Positions 35,646-46,441 of a stretch of 64,000 bases of DNA are shown here, one piece after another (positions within the stretch are counted from its first letter, which is position 1; each line of letters starts with the position of its first letter). The translations under genes and the position numbers were made by a program. Source of the DNA: Rhipicephalus microplus (Eukaryota; Arthropoda; Arachnida; Ixodida; Ixodidae); NCBI RefSeq assembly GCF_043290135.1, contig NC_134701.1, positions 7,346,001-7,410,000 of the forward strand, in the 5' to 3' direction. A model generated the notes under the pieces. The model did not search any database. It had not been told where the DNA came from and saw only the letters and a program-made list of their open reading frames with translations.

Positions 35646-37497
35646 GTGTATTGCTTTTTTTCTTTGGGCTGATAGCTTTGAAGATGTGTTCTGATGGCGG
35701 TAAGAGTGGAGCACGACTGTCTCCGTGGCGCAATTGGCTAGCGCTATCGGCTGTTAACCGAAAGGTTGGAGGTTCGGGCCCACCTGGTGGTGGTGCGGCG
35801 CTTTTTTTTTCTTTGGGCTGATAGCTTTGAAGATATGTTCTGATGGTGGTGAGAGTGGAGCACGACTGTCTCCGTGGCGCAATTGGCTAGCGCGATCGGC
35901 TGTTAACCGAAAGGTTGAAGGTACGAGCCCACCCGGTGGTGGTGCGGCGCTTTTTTTTCTTTGGGCTGATAGCTTTGAAGATATGTTCTGATGGTGGTGA
36001 GAGTGGAGCAGGACTGTCTCCGTGGCGCAATCGGCTAACTCGGTCGGCTGTTAACCGAAAGGTTGGAGGTACGAGCCCTCCCGGGAGTGGTGTGTTGCTT
36101 TTTTTTATTTTGGGCTGATAGCTTTGAAGATATGTTCTGATGGTGGTGAGAGTGGAGCACGACTGTCTCCGTGGCGCAATCGGCTAACGCGATCGGCTGT
36201 TAACCGAAAGGTTGGAGGTGCGAGCCCTCCCGGGAGTGGTGTGTTGCTTTTTTTATTTTGGGCTGATAGCTTTGAAGATATGTTCTGATGGTGGTGAGAG
36301 TGGAGCACGACTGTCTCCGTGGCGCAATTGGCTAGCGCAATCGGCTGTTAACCGAAAGGTTGGAGGTACGAGCCCAACCGGTGGTGGTGCGGCGCTTTTT
36401 TTTCTTTGGGCTGATAGCTTTGAAGATATGTTCTGATGGTGGTGAGAGTGGAGCACGACTGTCTCCGTGGCGCAATTGGCTAGCGCGATCGGCTGTTAAC
36501 CGAAAGGTTGGAGGTACGAGCAAACCCGGTGGTGGTGCGGCGCTTTTTTTTCTTTGGGCTGATAGCTTTGAAGATATGTTCTGATGGTGGTGAGAGTGGA
36601 GCATGACTGTCTCCATGGCGCAATTGGCTATTCGATCGGCTGTTAACTGAAAGGTTTGAGGTTCGAGCCCTGCCGGGAGTGTTGTGTTGCTTTTTTTATT
36701 TTGGGCTGATAGCTATGAAGATATGTATTGATGGTGGTGAGAGTGGAGCACGACTGTCTCTGTGGCGCAATTGGCTAGCGCGATCGGCGGTTAACCGAAA
36801 GGTTGGAGGTTCGAGCCCTCCCGGGAGTGGTGTGTTGCTTTTTTTATTTTGGGCTGATAGCTTTGAAAATATGTTCTGATGGTGGTGAGTGTGGAGCAGG
36901 ACTGTCTCAGTGGCGCAATTGGCTAGCGCGATCGGCTGTTAACCGAAAGGTTGGAGGTACGAGCCTACCCGGTGGAGGTGCGGCGCTTTTTTTTCTTTGG
37001 GCTGATAGCTTTGAAGATATGTTCCGATGGTGGTGAGAGTGGAGCACGACTGTCTCCGTGGCGCAATTGGCTAGCGCGATCGGCTGTTAACCGAGAGGTT
37101 GGAAGTTGGAGCCCAACCGGTGGTGGTGCGGCGATTTTTTTTTCCTTTTGGCTGATAGCTTTGAAAATTTGTTCTGATGGTGGTGAGTGTGGAGCAGGAC
37201 TGTCTCCGTGAAGCAATTGGCTAGCGCGATCGGCTGTTAACCGAAAGGTTGGAGGTACGAGCCCACCCGGTGCTGGTGCGGCGCTTTCTTTTCTTTGGGC
37301 TGATAGCTTTGAAGATATGTTCTGATGGTGGTGAGAGTGGAGCACGACTGTCCCCGTGGCGCAATAGGCTAGCGCGATCGGCTGTTAACCGAAAGGTTAG
37401 AGGTTTGAGCCCTCCCGGGAGTGGTGTGTTGCTTTTTTTTCTTTGGGCTTATAGTTTTGAAACTATGTTCTGATGGTGGTGAGTGTGGAGCAGGACT

Positions 37498-37571
37498 GTC
37501 TCCGTGGCGCAATTGGCTAGCGCGATCGGCTGTAAACCGAAAGGTTGGAGGTACGAGCCTACCCGGTGGAG
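37498..37571 (+). tRNA. tRNA-like unit with GTA anticodon, copy 10
   Basis: Partner of 23305 at offset 14193 bp. Confidence 0.58.
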
Positions 37572-38980
37572 GTGCGGCGCTTTTTTTTCTTTGGGCTGAT
37601 AGCTTTGAAGATATGTTCTGATGGTGGTGAGAGTGGAGCACGACTGTCTCCGTGGCGCAATCGGCTAACGCGATCGGCTGTTAACCGAAAGGTTGGAGGT
37701 ACGAGCCCTCCCGGGAGTGGTGTGTTGCTTTTTTTATTTTGGGCTGATAGCTTTGAAGATATGTTCTGCTGGTGGTGAGAGTGGAGCACGACTGTCTCCG
37801 TGGCGCAATTGGCTAGCGCGATCGGCTGTTAACCGAAAGGTTGGAGGTACGAGCCCACCCGGTGGAGGTGCGGCGCTTTTTTTTCTTTGGGCTGATAGCT
37901 TTGAAGATATGTTCTGATGGTGGTGAGAGTGGAGCACGACTGTCTCCGTGGCGCAATCGGCTAACGCGATCGGCTGTTAACCGAAAGGTTGGAGGTACGA
38001 GCCCTCCCGGGAGTGGTGTGTTGCTTTTTTTATTTTGGGCTGATAGCTTTGAAAATATGTTCTGATGGTGGTGAGTGTGGAGCAGGACTGTCTCAGTGGC
38101 GCAATTGGCTAGCGCGATCGGCTGTTAACCGAAAGGTTGGAGGTACGAGCCTACCCGGTGGAGGTGCGGCGCTTTTTTTTCTTTGGGCTGATAGCTTTGA
38201 AGATATGTTCCGATGGTGGTGAGAGTGGAGCACGACTGTCTCCGTGGCGCAATTGGCTAGCGCGATCGGCTGTTAACCGAGAGGTTGGAAGTTGGAGCCC
38301 AACCGGTGGTGGTGCGGCGATTTTTTTTTCCTTTTGGCTGATAGCTTTGAAAATATGTTCTGATGGTGGTGAGTGTGGAGCAGGACTGTCTCCGTGAAGC
38401 AATTGGCTAGCGCGATCGGCTGTTAACCGAAAGGTTGGAGGTACGAGCCCACCCGGTGCTGGTGCGGCGCTTTCTTTTCTTTGGGCTGATAGCTTTGAAG
38501 ATATGTAATGATGGTGGTGAGAGTGGAGCACGACTGTCCCCGTGGCGCAATAGGCTAGCGCGATCGGCTGTTATCCGAAAGGTTGGAGGTTTGAGCCCTC
38601 CCGGGAGTGGTGTGTTGCTTTTTTTTTCTTTGGGCTGATAGTTTTGAAGATATGTTCTCATGGGGGTGAGATTGGAGCACGACTGTCTCCGTGGCGCTAT
38701 TGGCTAGCGCGATCGACTGTTAACCGAAAGGTTGGAGGTTCGAGCCCACCCGGTGGTGGTGCGGCGCTTTTTTTCTTTGGGCTGAAAGGTTTGAAGATGT
38801 GTTCTGATGGTGGTAAGAGTGGAGCACGACTGTCTCCGTGGCGCAATTGGCTAGCGCGATCGGCTGTTAACCGAAAGGTTGGAGGTTTGAGCCCTCCCGG
38901 GAGTGGTGTGTTGCTTTTTTTTATTTTGGGCTGATAGCTTTGAAATTATGTTCTGATGGTGGTGAGTGTGGAGCAGGACT

Positions 38981-39054
38981 GTCTCCGTGGTGCGATTGGC
39001 TAGCGCGATCGGCTGTAAACCGAAAGGTTGGAGGTACGAGCCTACCCGGTGGAG
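38981..39054 (+). tRNA. tRNA-like unit with GTA anticodon, copy 11
   Basis: Partner of 26116. The preceding spacer has GAAATTATG where 26116 has GAAAATATG. Confidence 0.58.
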
Positions 39055-40016
39055 GTGCGGCGCTTTTTTTTCTTTGGGCTGATAGCTTTGAAGATATGTT
39101 CTGATGGTGGTGAGAGTGGAGCACGACTGTCTCCGTGGCGCAATCGGCTAACGCGATCGGCTGTTAACCGAAAGGTTGGAGGTACGAGCCCTCCCGGGAG
39201 TGGTGTGTTGCTGTTTTTATTTTGGGCTGATAGCTTTGAAGATATGTTCTGATGGTGGTGAGAGTGGAGCACGACTGTCTCCGTGGCGCAATTGGCTAGC
39301 GCGATCGGCTGTTAACCGAAAGGTTGGAGGTACGAGCCCACCCGGTGGTGGTGCGGCGCTTTTTTTTCTTTGGGCTGATAACTTTGAAGATATGTTCTGA
39401 TGGTGGTGAGAGTGGAGCACGACTCTCTCCATGGCGCAATAGGCTATTCGATCGGCTGTTAACTGAAAGGTTTGAGGTTCGAGCCCTGCCGGGGGTGTTG
39501 TGTTGCTTTTTTTATTTTGGGCTGATAGCTATGAAGATATGTAATGATGGTGGTGAGAGTGGAGCACGACTGTCTCTGTGGCGCAATTGGCTAGCGCGAT
39601 CGGCGGTTAACCGAAAGGTTGGAGGTTCGAGCCCTCCCGGGAGTGGTGTGTTTCTTTTTTTATTTTGGGCTGATAGCTTTGAAAATATGTTCTGATGGTG
39701 GTGAGTGTGGAGCAGGACTGTCTCCTTGGCGCAATTGGCTAGCGCGATCGGCTGTTAACCGAAAGGTTGGAGGTACGAGCCTACCCGGTGGAGGTGCGGC
39801 GCTTTTTTTTCTTTGGGCTGATAGCTTTGAAGATATGTTCTGATGGTGGTGAGAGTGGAGCAAGACTGTCTCCGTGGCACAATTGGCTAGCGCGATCGGC
39901 TGTTAACCGAGAGGTTGGAAGTTGGAGCCCACCCGGTGGTGGTGCGGCGATTTTTTTTCCTTTTGGCTGATAGCTCTGAAGAAATGTTCTGACGGTGGTG
40001 AGAGTGGAGCACGACT

Positions 40017-40088
40017 GTCTCCATGGCGCAATTTGCTATGCGATCGGCTGTCAACTGAAAGGTTGGAGGTTCGAGTCCCGTGGGAGTG
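40017..40088 (+). tRNA. tRNA-like unit with GTC anticodon, copy 8
   Basis: Partner of 27152. It has TCCCGTGGGAG where the partner has CCCCGTGGGAG. Confidence 0.56.
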
Positions 40089-40902
40089 GTGTATTGCTTT
40101 TTTTTCTTTGGGCTGATAGCTTTGAAGATGTGTTCTGATGGTGGTAAGAGTGGAGCACGACTGTCTCCGTGGCGCAATTGGCTAGCGCTATCGGCTGTTA
40201 ACCGAAAGGTTGGAGGTTCGGGCCCACCTGGTGGTGGTGCGGCGCTTTTTTTCTTTGGGCTGATAGCTTTGAAGATATGTTCTGATGGTGGTGAGAGTGG
40301 AGCACGACTGTCTCCGTGGCGCAATTGGCTAGCGCGATCGGCTGTTAACCGAAAGGTTGAAGGTACGAGCCCACCCGGTGGTGGTGCGGCGCTTTTTTTT
40401 CTTTGGGCTGATAGCTTTGAAGATATGTTCTGATGGTGGTGAGAGTGGAGCAGGACTGTCTCCGTGGCGCAATCGGCTAACTCGGTCGGCTGTTAACCGA
40501 AAGGTTGGAGGTACGAGCCCTCCCGGGAGTGGTGTGTTGCTTTTTTTTATTTTGGGCTGATAGCTTTGAAGATATGTTCTGATGGTGGTGAGAGTGGAGC
40601 ACGACTGTCTCCGTTGCGCAATCGGCTAACGCGATCGGCTGTTAACCGAAAGGTTGGAGGTGCGAGCCCTCCCGGGAGTGGTGTGTTGCTTTTTTTATTT
40701 TGGGCTGATAGCTTTGAAGATATGTTCTGATGGTGGTGAGAGTGGAGCACGACTGTCTCCGTGGCGCAATTGGCTAGCGCAATCGGCTGTTAACCGAAAG
40801 GTTGGAGGTACGAGCCCAACCGGTGGTGGTGCGGCGCTTTTTTTTCTTTGGGATGATAGCTTTGAAGATATGTTCTGATGGTGTTGAGAGTGGAGCAGGA
40901 CT

Positions 40903-40976
40903 GTCTCCGTGGCGCAATGGGCTAGCGCTATCGGCTCTTAACCGAAATTTTGGAGGTACGAGCCCACCCGGTGGTG
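40903..40976 (+). tRNA. tRNA-like unit with CTT anticodon, copy 3
   Basis: Partner of 28039 at offset 12864 bp. The related unit at 47254 has GTT and the same AAATTTT variable region. Confidence 0.55.
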
Positions 40977-41641
40977 GTGCGGCGCTTGTTTTTCTTTGGG
41001 CTGATAGCTTTGAAGATATGTTCTGATGGTGGTGAGAGTGGAGCACGACTGTCTCCGTGGCGCAATCGGCTAACGCGATCGGCTGTTAACCGAAAGGTTG
41101 GAGGTACGAGCCCTCCCGGGAGTGGTGTGTTGCTTTTTTTATTTTGGGCTGATAGCTTTGAAGATATGTTCTGATGGTGGTGAGAGTGGAGCACGACTGT
41201 CTCCGTGGCGCAATTGGCTAGCGCGATCGGCTGTTAACCGAAAGGTTGGAGGTACGAGCAAACCCGGTGGTGGTGCGGCGCTTTTTTTTCTTTGGGCTGA
41301 TAGCTTTGAAGATATGTTCTGATGGTGGTGAGAGTGGAGCATGACTGTCTCCATGGCGCAATTGGCTATTCGATCGGCTGTTAACTGAAAGGTTTGAGGT
41401 TCGAGCCCTGCCGGGAGTGTTGTGTTGCTTTTTTTATTTTGGGCTGATAGCTATGAAGATATGTAATGATGGTGGTGAGAGTGGAGCACGACTGTCTCTG
41501 TGGCGCAATTGGCTAGCGCGATCGGCGGTTAACCGAAAGGTTGGAGGTTCAAGCCCTCCCGGGAGTGGTGTGTTGCTTTTTTTATTTTGGGCTGATAGCT
41601 TTGAAAATATGTTCTGATGGTGGTGAGTGTGGAGCAGGACT

Positions 41642-41715
41642 GTCTCAGTGGCGCAATTGGCTAGCGCGATCGGCTATTAACCGAAAGGTTGGAGGTACGA
41701 GCCTACCCGGTGGAG
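41642..41715 (+). tRNA. tRNA-like unit with ATT anticodon, single copy
   Basis: The loop is CTATTAA, so position 34 is A. After A-to-I editing this would still read Asn codons. Its partner at 28778 has GTT, so the change arose after the 8.3-kb duplication. The 5' end is GTCTCAG. Confidence 0.55.
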
Positions 41716-42528
41716 GTGCGGCGCTTTTTTTTCTTTGGGCTGATAGCTTTGAAGATATGTTCCGATGGTGGTGAGAGTGGAGCACGACTGTCTCCGTGGC
41801 GCAATTGGCTAGCGCGATCGGCTGTTAACCGAGAGGTTGGAAGTTGGAGCCCAACCGGTCGTGGTGCGGCGATTTTTTTTTTCCTTTTGGCTGATAGCTT
41901 TGAAAATATGTTCTGATGGTGGTGAGTGTGGAGCAGGACTGTCTCCGTGAAGCAATTGGCTAGCGCGATCGGCTGTTAACCGAAAGGTTGGAGGTACGAG
42001 CCCACCCGGTGCTGGTGCGGCGCTTTCTTTTCTTTGGGTTGATAGCTTTGAAGATATGTTCTGATGGTGGTGAGAGTGGAGGACGACTGTCCCCGTGGCG
42101 CAATAGGCTAGCGCGATCGGCTGTTAACCGAAAGGTTGGAGGTTTGAGCCCTCCCGGGAGTGGTGTGTTGCTTTTTTTTCTTTGGGCTTATAGTTTTGAA
42201 GATATGTTCTCATGGTGGTGAGAGTGGAGCAGGACTGTCTCCGTGGCGCAATTGGCTAGCGCGATCGGCTGTTAACCGAAATTTGGAGGTACGAGTCCAC
42301 CCGGTGGTGGTGCGGCGCTTTTTTTTTGGGCTGATAGCTTTGAAGAAATGTTCTGATGGTGGTGAGAGTGGAGCACATCTGTCTCCGTGGCGCAATTGGC
42401 TAGCGCGATCGGCTGTTAACCGAAAGGTTGGAGGTTTGAGCCCTCCCGGGAGTGGTGTGTTGCTTTTTTTATTTTGGGCTGATAGCTTTGAAACTATGTT
42501 CTGATGGTGGTGAGTGTGGAGCAGGACT

Positions 42529-42602
42529 GTCTCCGTGGCGCAATTGGCTAGCGCGATTGGCTGTAAACCGAAAGGTTGGAGGTACGAGCCTACCCGGTGG
42601 AG
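42529..42602 (+). tRNA. tRNA-like unit with GTA anticodon, copy 12
   Basis: Partner of 29663 at offset 12866 bp, with the same ATTGG stem allele. Confidence 0.58.
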
Positions 42603-43564
42603 GTGCGGCGCTTTTTTTTCTTTGCGCTGATAGCTTTGAAGATATGTTCTGATGGTGGTGAGAGTGGAGCACGACTGTCTCCGTGGCGCAATCGGCTAAC
42701 GCGATCGGCTGTTAACCGAAAGGTTGGAGGTACGAGCCCTCCCGGGAGTGGTGTGTTGCTTTTTTTATTTTGGGCTGATAGCTTTGAAGATATGTTCTGA
42801 TGGTGGTGAGAGTGGAGCACGACTGTCTCCGTGGCGCAATTGGCAAGCGCGATCGGCTGTTAACCGAAAGGTTGGAGGTACGAGCCCACCCGGTGGTGGT
42901 GCGGCGCTTTTTTTTCTTTGGGCTGATAGCTTTGAAGATATGTTCTGATGGTGGTGAGAGTGGAGCACGACTGTCTCCATGGCGCAATTGGCTATTCGAT
43001 CGGCTGTTAACTGAAAGGTTTGAGGTTCGAGCCCTGCCGGGAGTGTTGTGTTGCTTTTTTTATTTTGGGCTGATAGCTATGAAGATATGTAATGATGGTG
43101 GTGAGAGTGGAGCACGACTGTCTCTGTGGCGCAATTGGCTAGCGCGATCGGCGGTTAACCGAAAGGTTGGAGGTTCGAGCCCTCCCGGGAGTTATGTGTT
43201 TCTTTTTTTATTTTGGGCTGATAGCTTTGAAAATATGTTCTGATGGTGGTGAGTGTGGAGCAGGACTGTCTCCGTGGCGCAATTGGCTAGCGCGATCGGC
43301 TGTTAACCGAAAGGTTGGAGGTACGAGCCTACCCGGTGGAGGTGCGGCGCTTTTTTTTCTTTGGGCTGATAGCTTTGAAGATATGTTCTGATGGTGGTGA
43401 GAGTGGAGCACGACTGTCTCCGTGGCGCAATTGGCTAGCGTGATCGGCTGTTAACCGAGAGGTTGGAAGTTGGAGCCCACCCGGTGGTGGTGCGGCGATT
43501 TTTTTTCCTTTTGGCTGATAGCTCTGAAGAAATGTTCTGACGGTGGTGAGAGTGGAGCACGACT

Positions 43565-43636
43565 GTCTCCATGGCGCAATTGGCTATGCGATCGGCTGTC
43601 AACTGAAAGGTTGGAGGTTCGAGTCCCGCGGGAGTG
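43565..43636 (+). tRNA. tRNA-like unit with GTC anticodon, copy 9
   Basis: Partner of 30699. Confidence 0.56.
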
Positions 43637-45121
43637 GTGTATTGCTTTTTTTTCTTTGGGCTGATAGCTTTGAAGATGTGTTCTGATGGTGGTAAGAGTG
43701 GAGCACGACTGTCTCCGTGGCGCAATTGGCTAGCGCTATCGGCTGTTAACCGAAAGGTTGGAGGTTCGGGCCCACCTGGTGATGGTGCGGCGCTTTTTTT
43801 TCTTTGGGCTGATAGCTTTGAAGATATGTTCTGATGGTGGTGAGAGTGGAGCAGGACTGTCTTCGTGGCGCAATCGGCTAACGCGATCGGCTGTTAACCG
43901 AAAGGTTGGAGGTACGAGCCCTCCCGGGAGTGGTGTGTTGCTTTTTTTTATTTTGGGCTGATAGCTTTGAAGATACGTTCTGATGGTGGTGAGAGTGGAG
44001 CACGACTGTCTCCGTGGCGCAATCGGCTAACGCGATCGGCTGTTAACCGAAAGGTTGGAGGTGCGAGCCCTCCCGGGAGTGGTGTGTTGCTTTTTTCATT
44101 TTGGGCTGATAGCTTAGAAGATTTGTTCTGATGGTGGTGAGAGTGGAGCACGACTGTCTCCGTGGCGCAATTTGCTAGCGCGATCGGCTGTTAACCGAAA
44201 GGTTGGAGGTACGAGCCCACACGGTGGTGGTCCGGCACTTTTTTATTCTTTGGACTGATAGCTCTGAAGAAATGTTCTGACGGTGGTGAGAGTGGAGCAC
44301 GACTGTCTCCGTGGCGCAATTGGCTATGCGAAATGCTGTTAACCGGAAGGTTGGAGGTTCGAGCCCTCCCGGGAGTGGTGTGTTGCTTTTTTTTGAGGCT
44401 GATAGCTTTGAAGATATGTTTTGATGGTGGTGAGAGTGGAGCAGGACTGTCTCCGTGGCGCAATAGGCTAGCGCGATCGGCTGTTAACCGAAAGGTTGGA
44501 GGTACGAGCCCACCCGGTGTGGTGCGGCGCTTTTTTTCTTTGGGCTCATAGCTCTGAAGAAATGTTCTGACGGTGGTGAGAGTGGAGCACGACTGTCTCC
44601 GTGGCGCATTTGGCTAGCGCGATCGGCTGTTAACTAAAAGGTTGGAGGTACGAGCCCTCCCGGGAGTGGTGTGTTGCTTTTTTTTCTTTGGGCTGATAGC
44701 TTTGAAAATATGTTCTGATGGTGGTGAGTGTTGAGCAGGACTGTCTCCGTGAAGCAATTGGCTAGCGCGATCGGCTGTTAACCGAAAGGTTGGAGGTACG
44801 AGCCCACCCGGTGCTGGTGCGGCGCTTTCTTCTCTTTGGGCTGATAGCTTTGAAGATATGTTCTGATGGTGGTGAGAGTGGAGCACGACTGTCCCCGTGG
44901 CGCAATAGGCTAGCGCGATCGGCTGTTAACCGAAAGGTTGGAGGTTTGAGCCCTCCCGGGAGTGGTGTGTTGCTTTTTTTTCTTTGGGCTGATAGTTTTG
45001 AAGATATGTTCTCATGGTGGTGAGATTGGAGCACGACTGTCTCCGTGGCGCTATTGGCTAGCGCGATCGGCTGTTAACCGAAAGGTTGGAGGTTCGAGCC
45101 CACCCGGTGGTGGTGCGGCGC

Positions 45122-45128
45122 TTTATTT
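45122..45128 (+). terminator. Degenerate terminator TTTATTT, duplicate
   Basis: Same broken run as 32404-32410, inherited through the 12718-bp-offset duplication. Confidence 0.6.
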
Positions 45129-45333
45129 CTTTGGGCTGAAAGGTTTGAAGATGTGTTCTGATGGTGGTAAGAGTGGAGCACGACTGTCTCCGTGGCGCAA
45201 TTGGCTAGCGCGATCGGCTGTTAACCGAAAGGTTGGAGGTTTGAGCCCTCCCGGGAGTGGTGTGTTGCTTTTTTTATTTTGGGCGGATAGCTTTGAAAAT
45301 ATGTTCTGATGGTGGTGAGTGTGAAGCAGGACT

Positions 45334-45407
45334 GTCTCCGTGGCGCAATTGGCTAGCGCAATCGGCTGTAAACCGAAAGGTTGGAGGTACGAGCCTACCC
45401 GGTGGAG
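45334..45407 (+). tRNA. tRNA-like unit with GTA anticodon, copy 13
   Basis: Partner of 32616 at offset 12718 bp. Confidence 0.58.
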
Positions 45408-46369
45408 GTGCGGCGCTTTTTTTTCTTTGGGCTGATAGCTTTGAAGATATGTTCTGATGGTGGTGAGAGTGGAGCACGACTGTCTCCGTGGCGCAATCGG
45501 CTAACGCGATCGGCTGTTAACCGAAAGGTTGGAGGTACGAGCCCTCCCGGGAGTGGTGTGTTGCTGTTTTTATTTTGGGCTGATAGCTTTGAAGATATGT
45601 TCTGATGGTGGTGAGAGTGGAGCACGACTGTCTCCGTGGCGCAATTGGCTAGCGCGATCGGCTGTTAACCGAAAGGTTGGAGGTACGAGCCCACCCGGTG
45701 GTGGTGCGGCGCTTTTTTTTCTTTGGGCTGATAGCTTTGAAGATATGTTCTGATGGTGGTGAGAGTGGAGCACGACTGTCTCCATGGCGCAATTGGCTAT
45801 TCGATCGGCTGTTAACTGAAAGGTTTGAGGTTCGAGCCCTGCCGGGGGTGTTGTGTTGCTTTTTTTATTTTGGGCTGATAGCTATGAAGATATGTAATGA
45901 TGGTGGTGAGAGTGGAGCACGACTGTCTCTGTGGCGCAATTGGCTAGCGCGATCGGCGGTTAACCGAAAGGTTGGAGGTTCGAGCCCTCCCGGGAGTGGT
46001 GTGTTTCTTTTTTTATTTTGGGCTGATAGCTTTGAAAATATGTTCTGATGGTGGTGAGTGTGGAGCAGGACTGTCTCCGTGGCGCAATTGGCTAGCGCGA
46101 TCGGCTGTTAACCGAAAGGTTGGAGGTACGAGCCTACCCGGTGGAGGTGCGGCGCTTTTTTTTCTTTGGGCTGATAGCTTTGAAGATATGTTCTGATGGT
46201 GGTGAGAGTGGAGCAAGACTGTCTCCGTGGCGCAATTGGCTAGCGCGATCGGCTGTTAACCGAGAGGTTGGAAGTTGGAGCCCACCCGGTGGTGGTGCGG
46301 CGATTTTTTTTTCTTTTGGCTGATAGCTCTGAAGAAATGTTCTGACGGTGGTGAGAGTGGAGCACGACT

Positions 46370-46441
46370 GTCTCCATGGCGCAATTTGCTATGCGATCGG
46401 CTGTCAACTGAAAGGTTGGAGGTTCGAGTCCCGTGGGAGTG
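46370..46441 (+). tRNA. tRNA-like unit with GTC anticodon, copy 10
   Basis: Short form with TCCCGTGGGAG. In the 12718-bp-offset frame its partner is 33652, which has TCCCGCGGGAG. Confidence 0.56.

Larger units (their letters stand above)
32531..38053 (+). repeat. 5.5-kb segmental duplication, copy 2 (partner 18340-23860)
   Basis: Its first 1.6 kb also belong to the 8.3-kb duplication, so that part exists three times (about 18340, 32531 and 45249). Confidence 0.84.

Noticed and set aside
10623..45407. Genuine tRNA-Tyr genes at the GTA units
   Set aside because: Only the third anticodon base differs from the Asn-like neighbours. The body, tail and spacer are array sequence, and no intron follows position 37.
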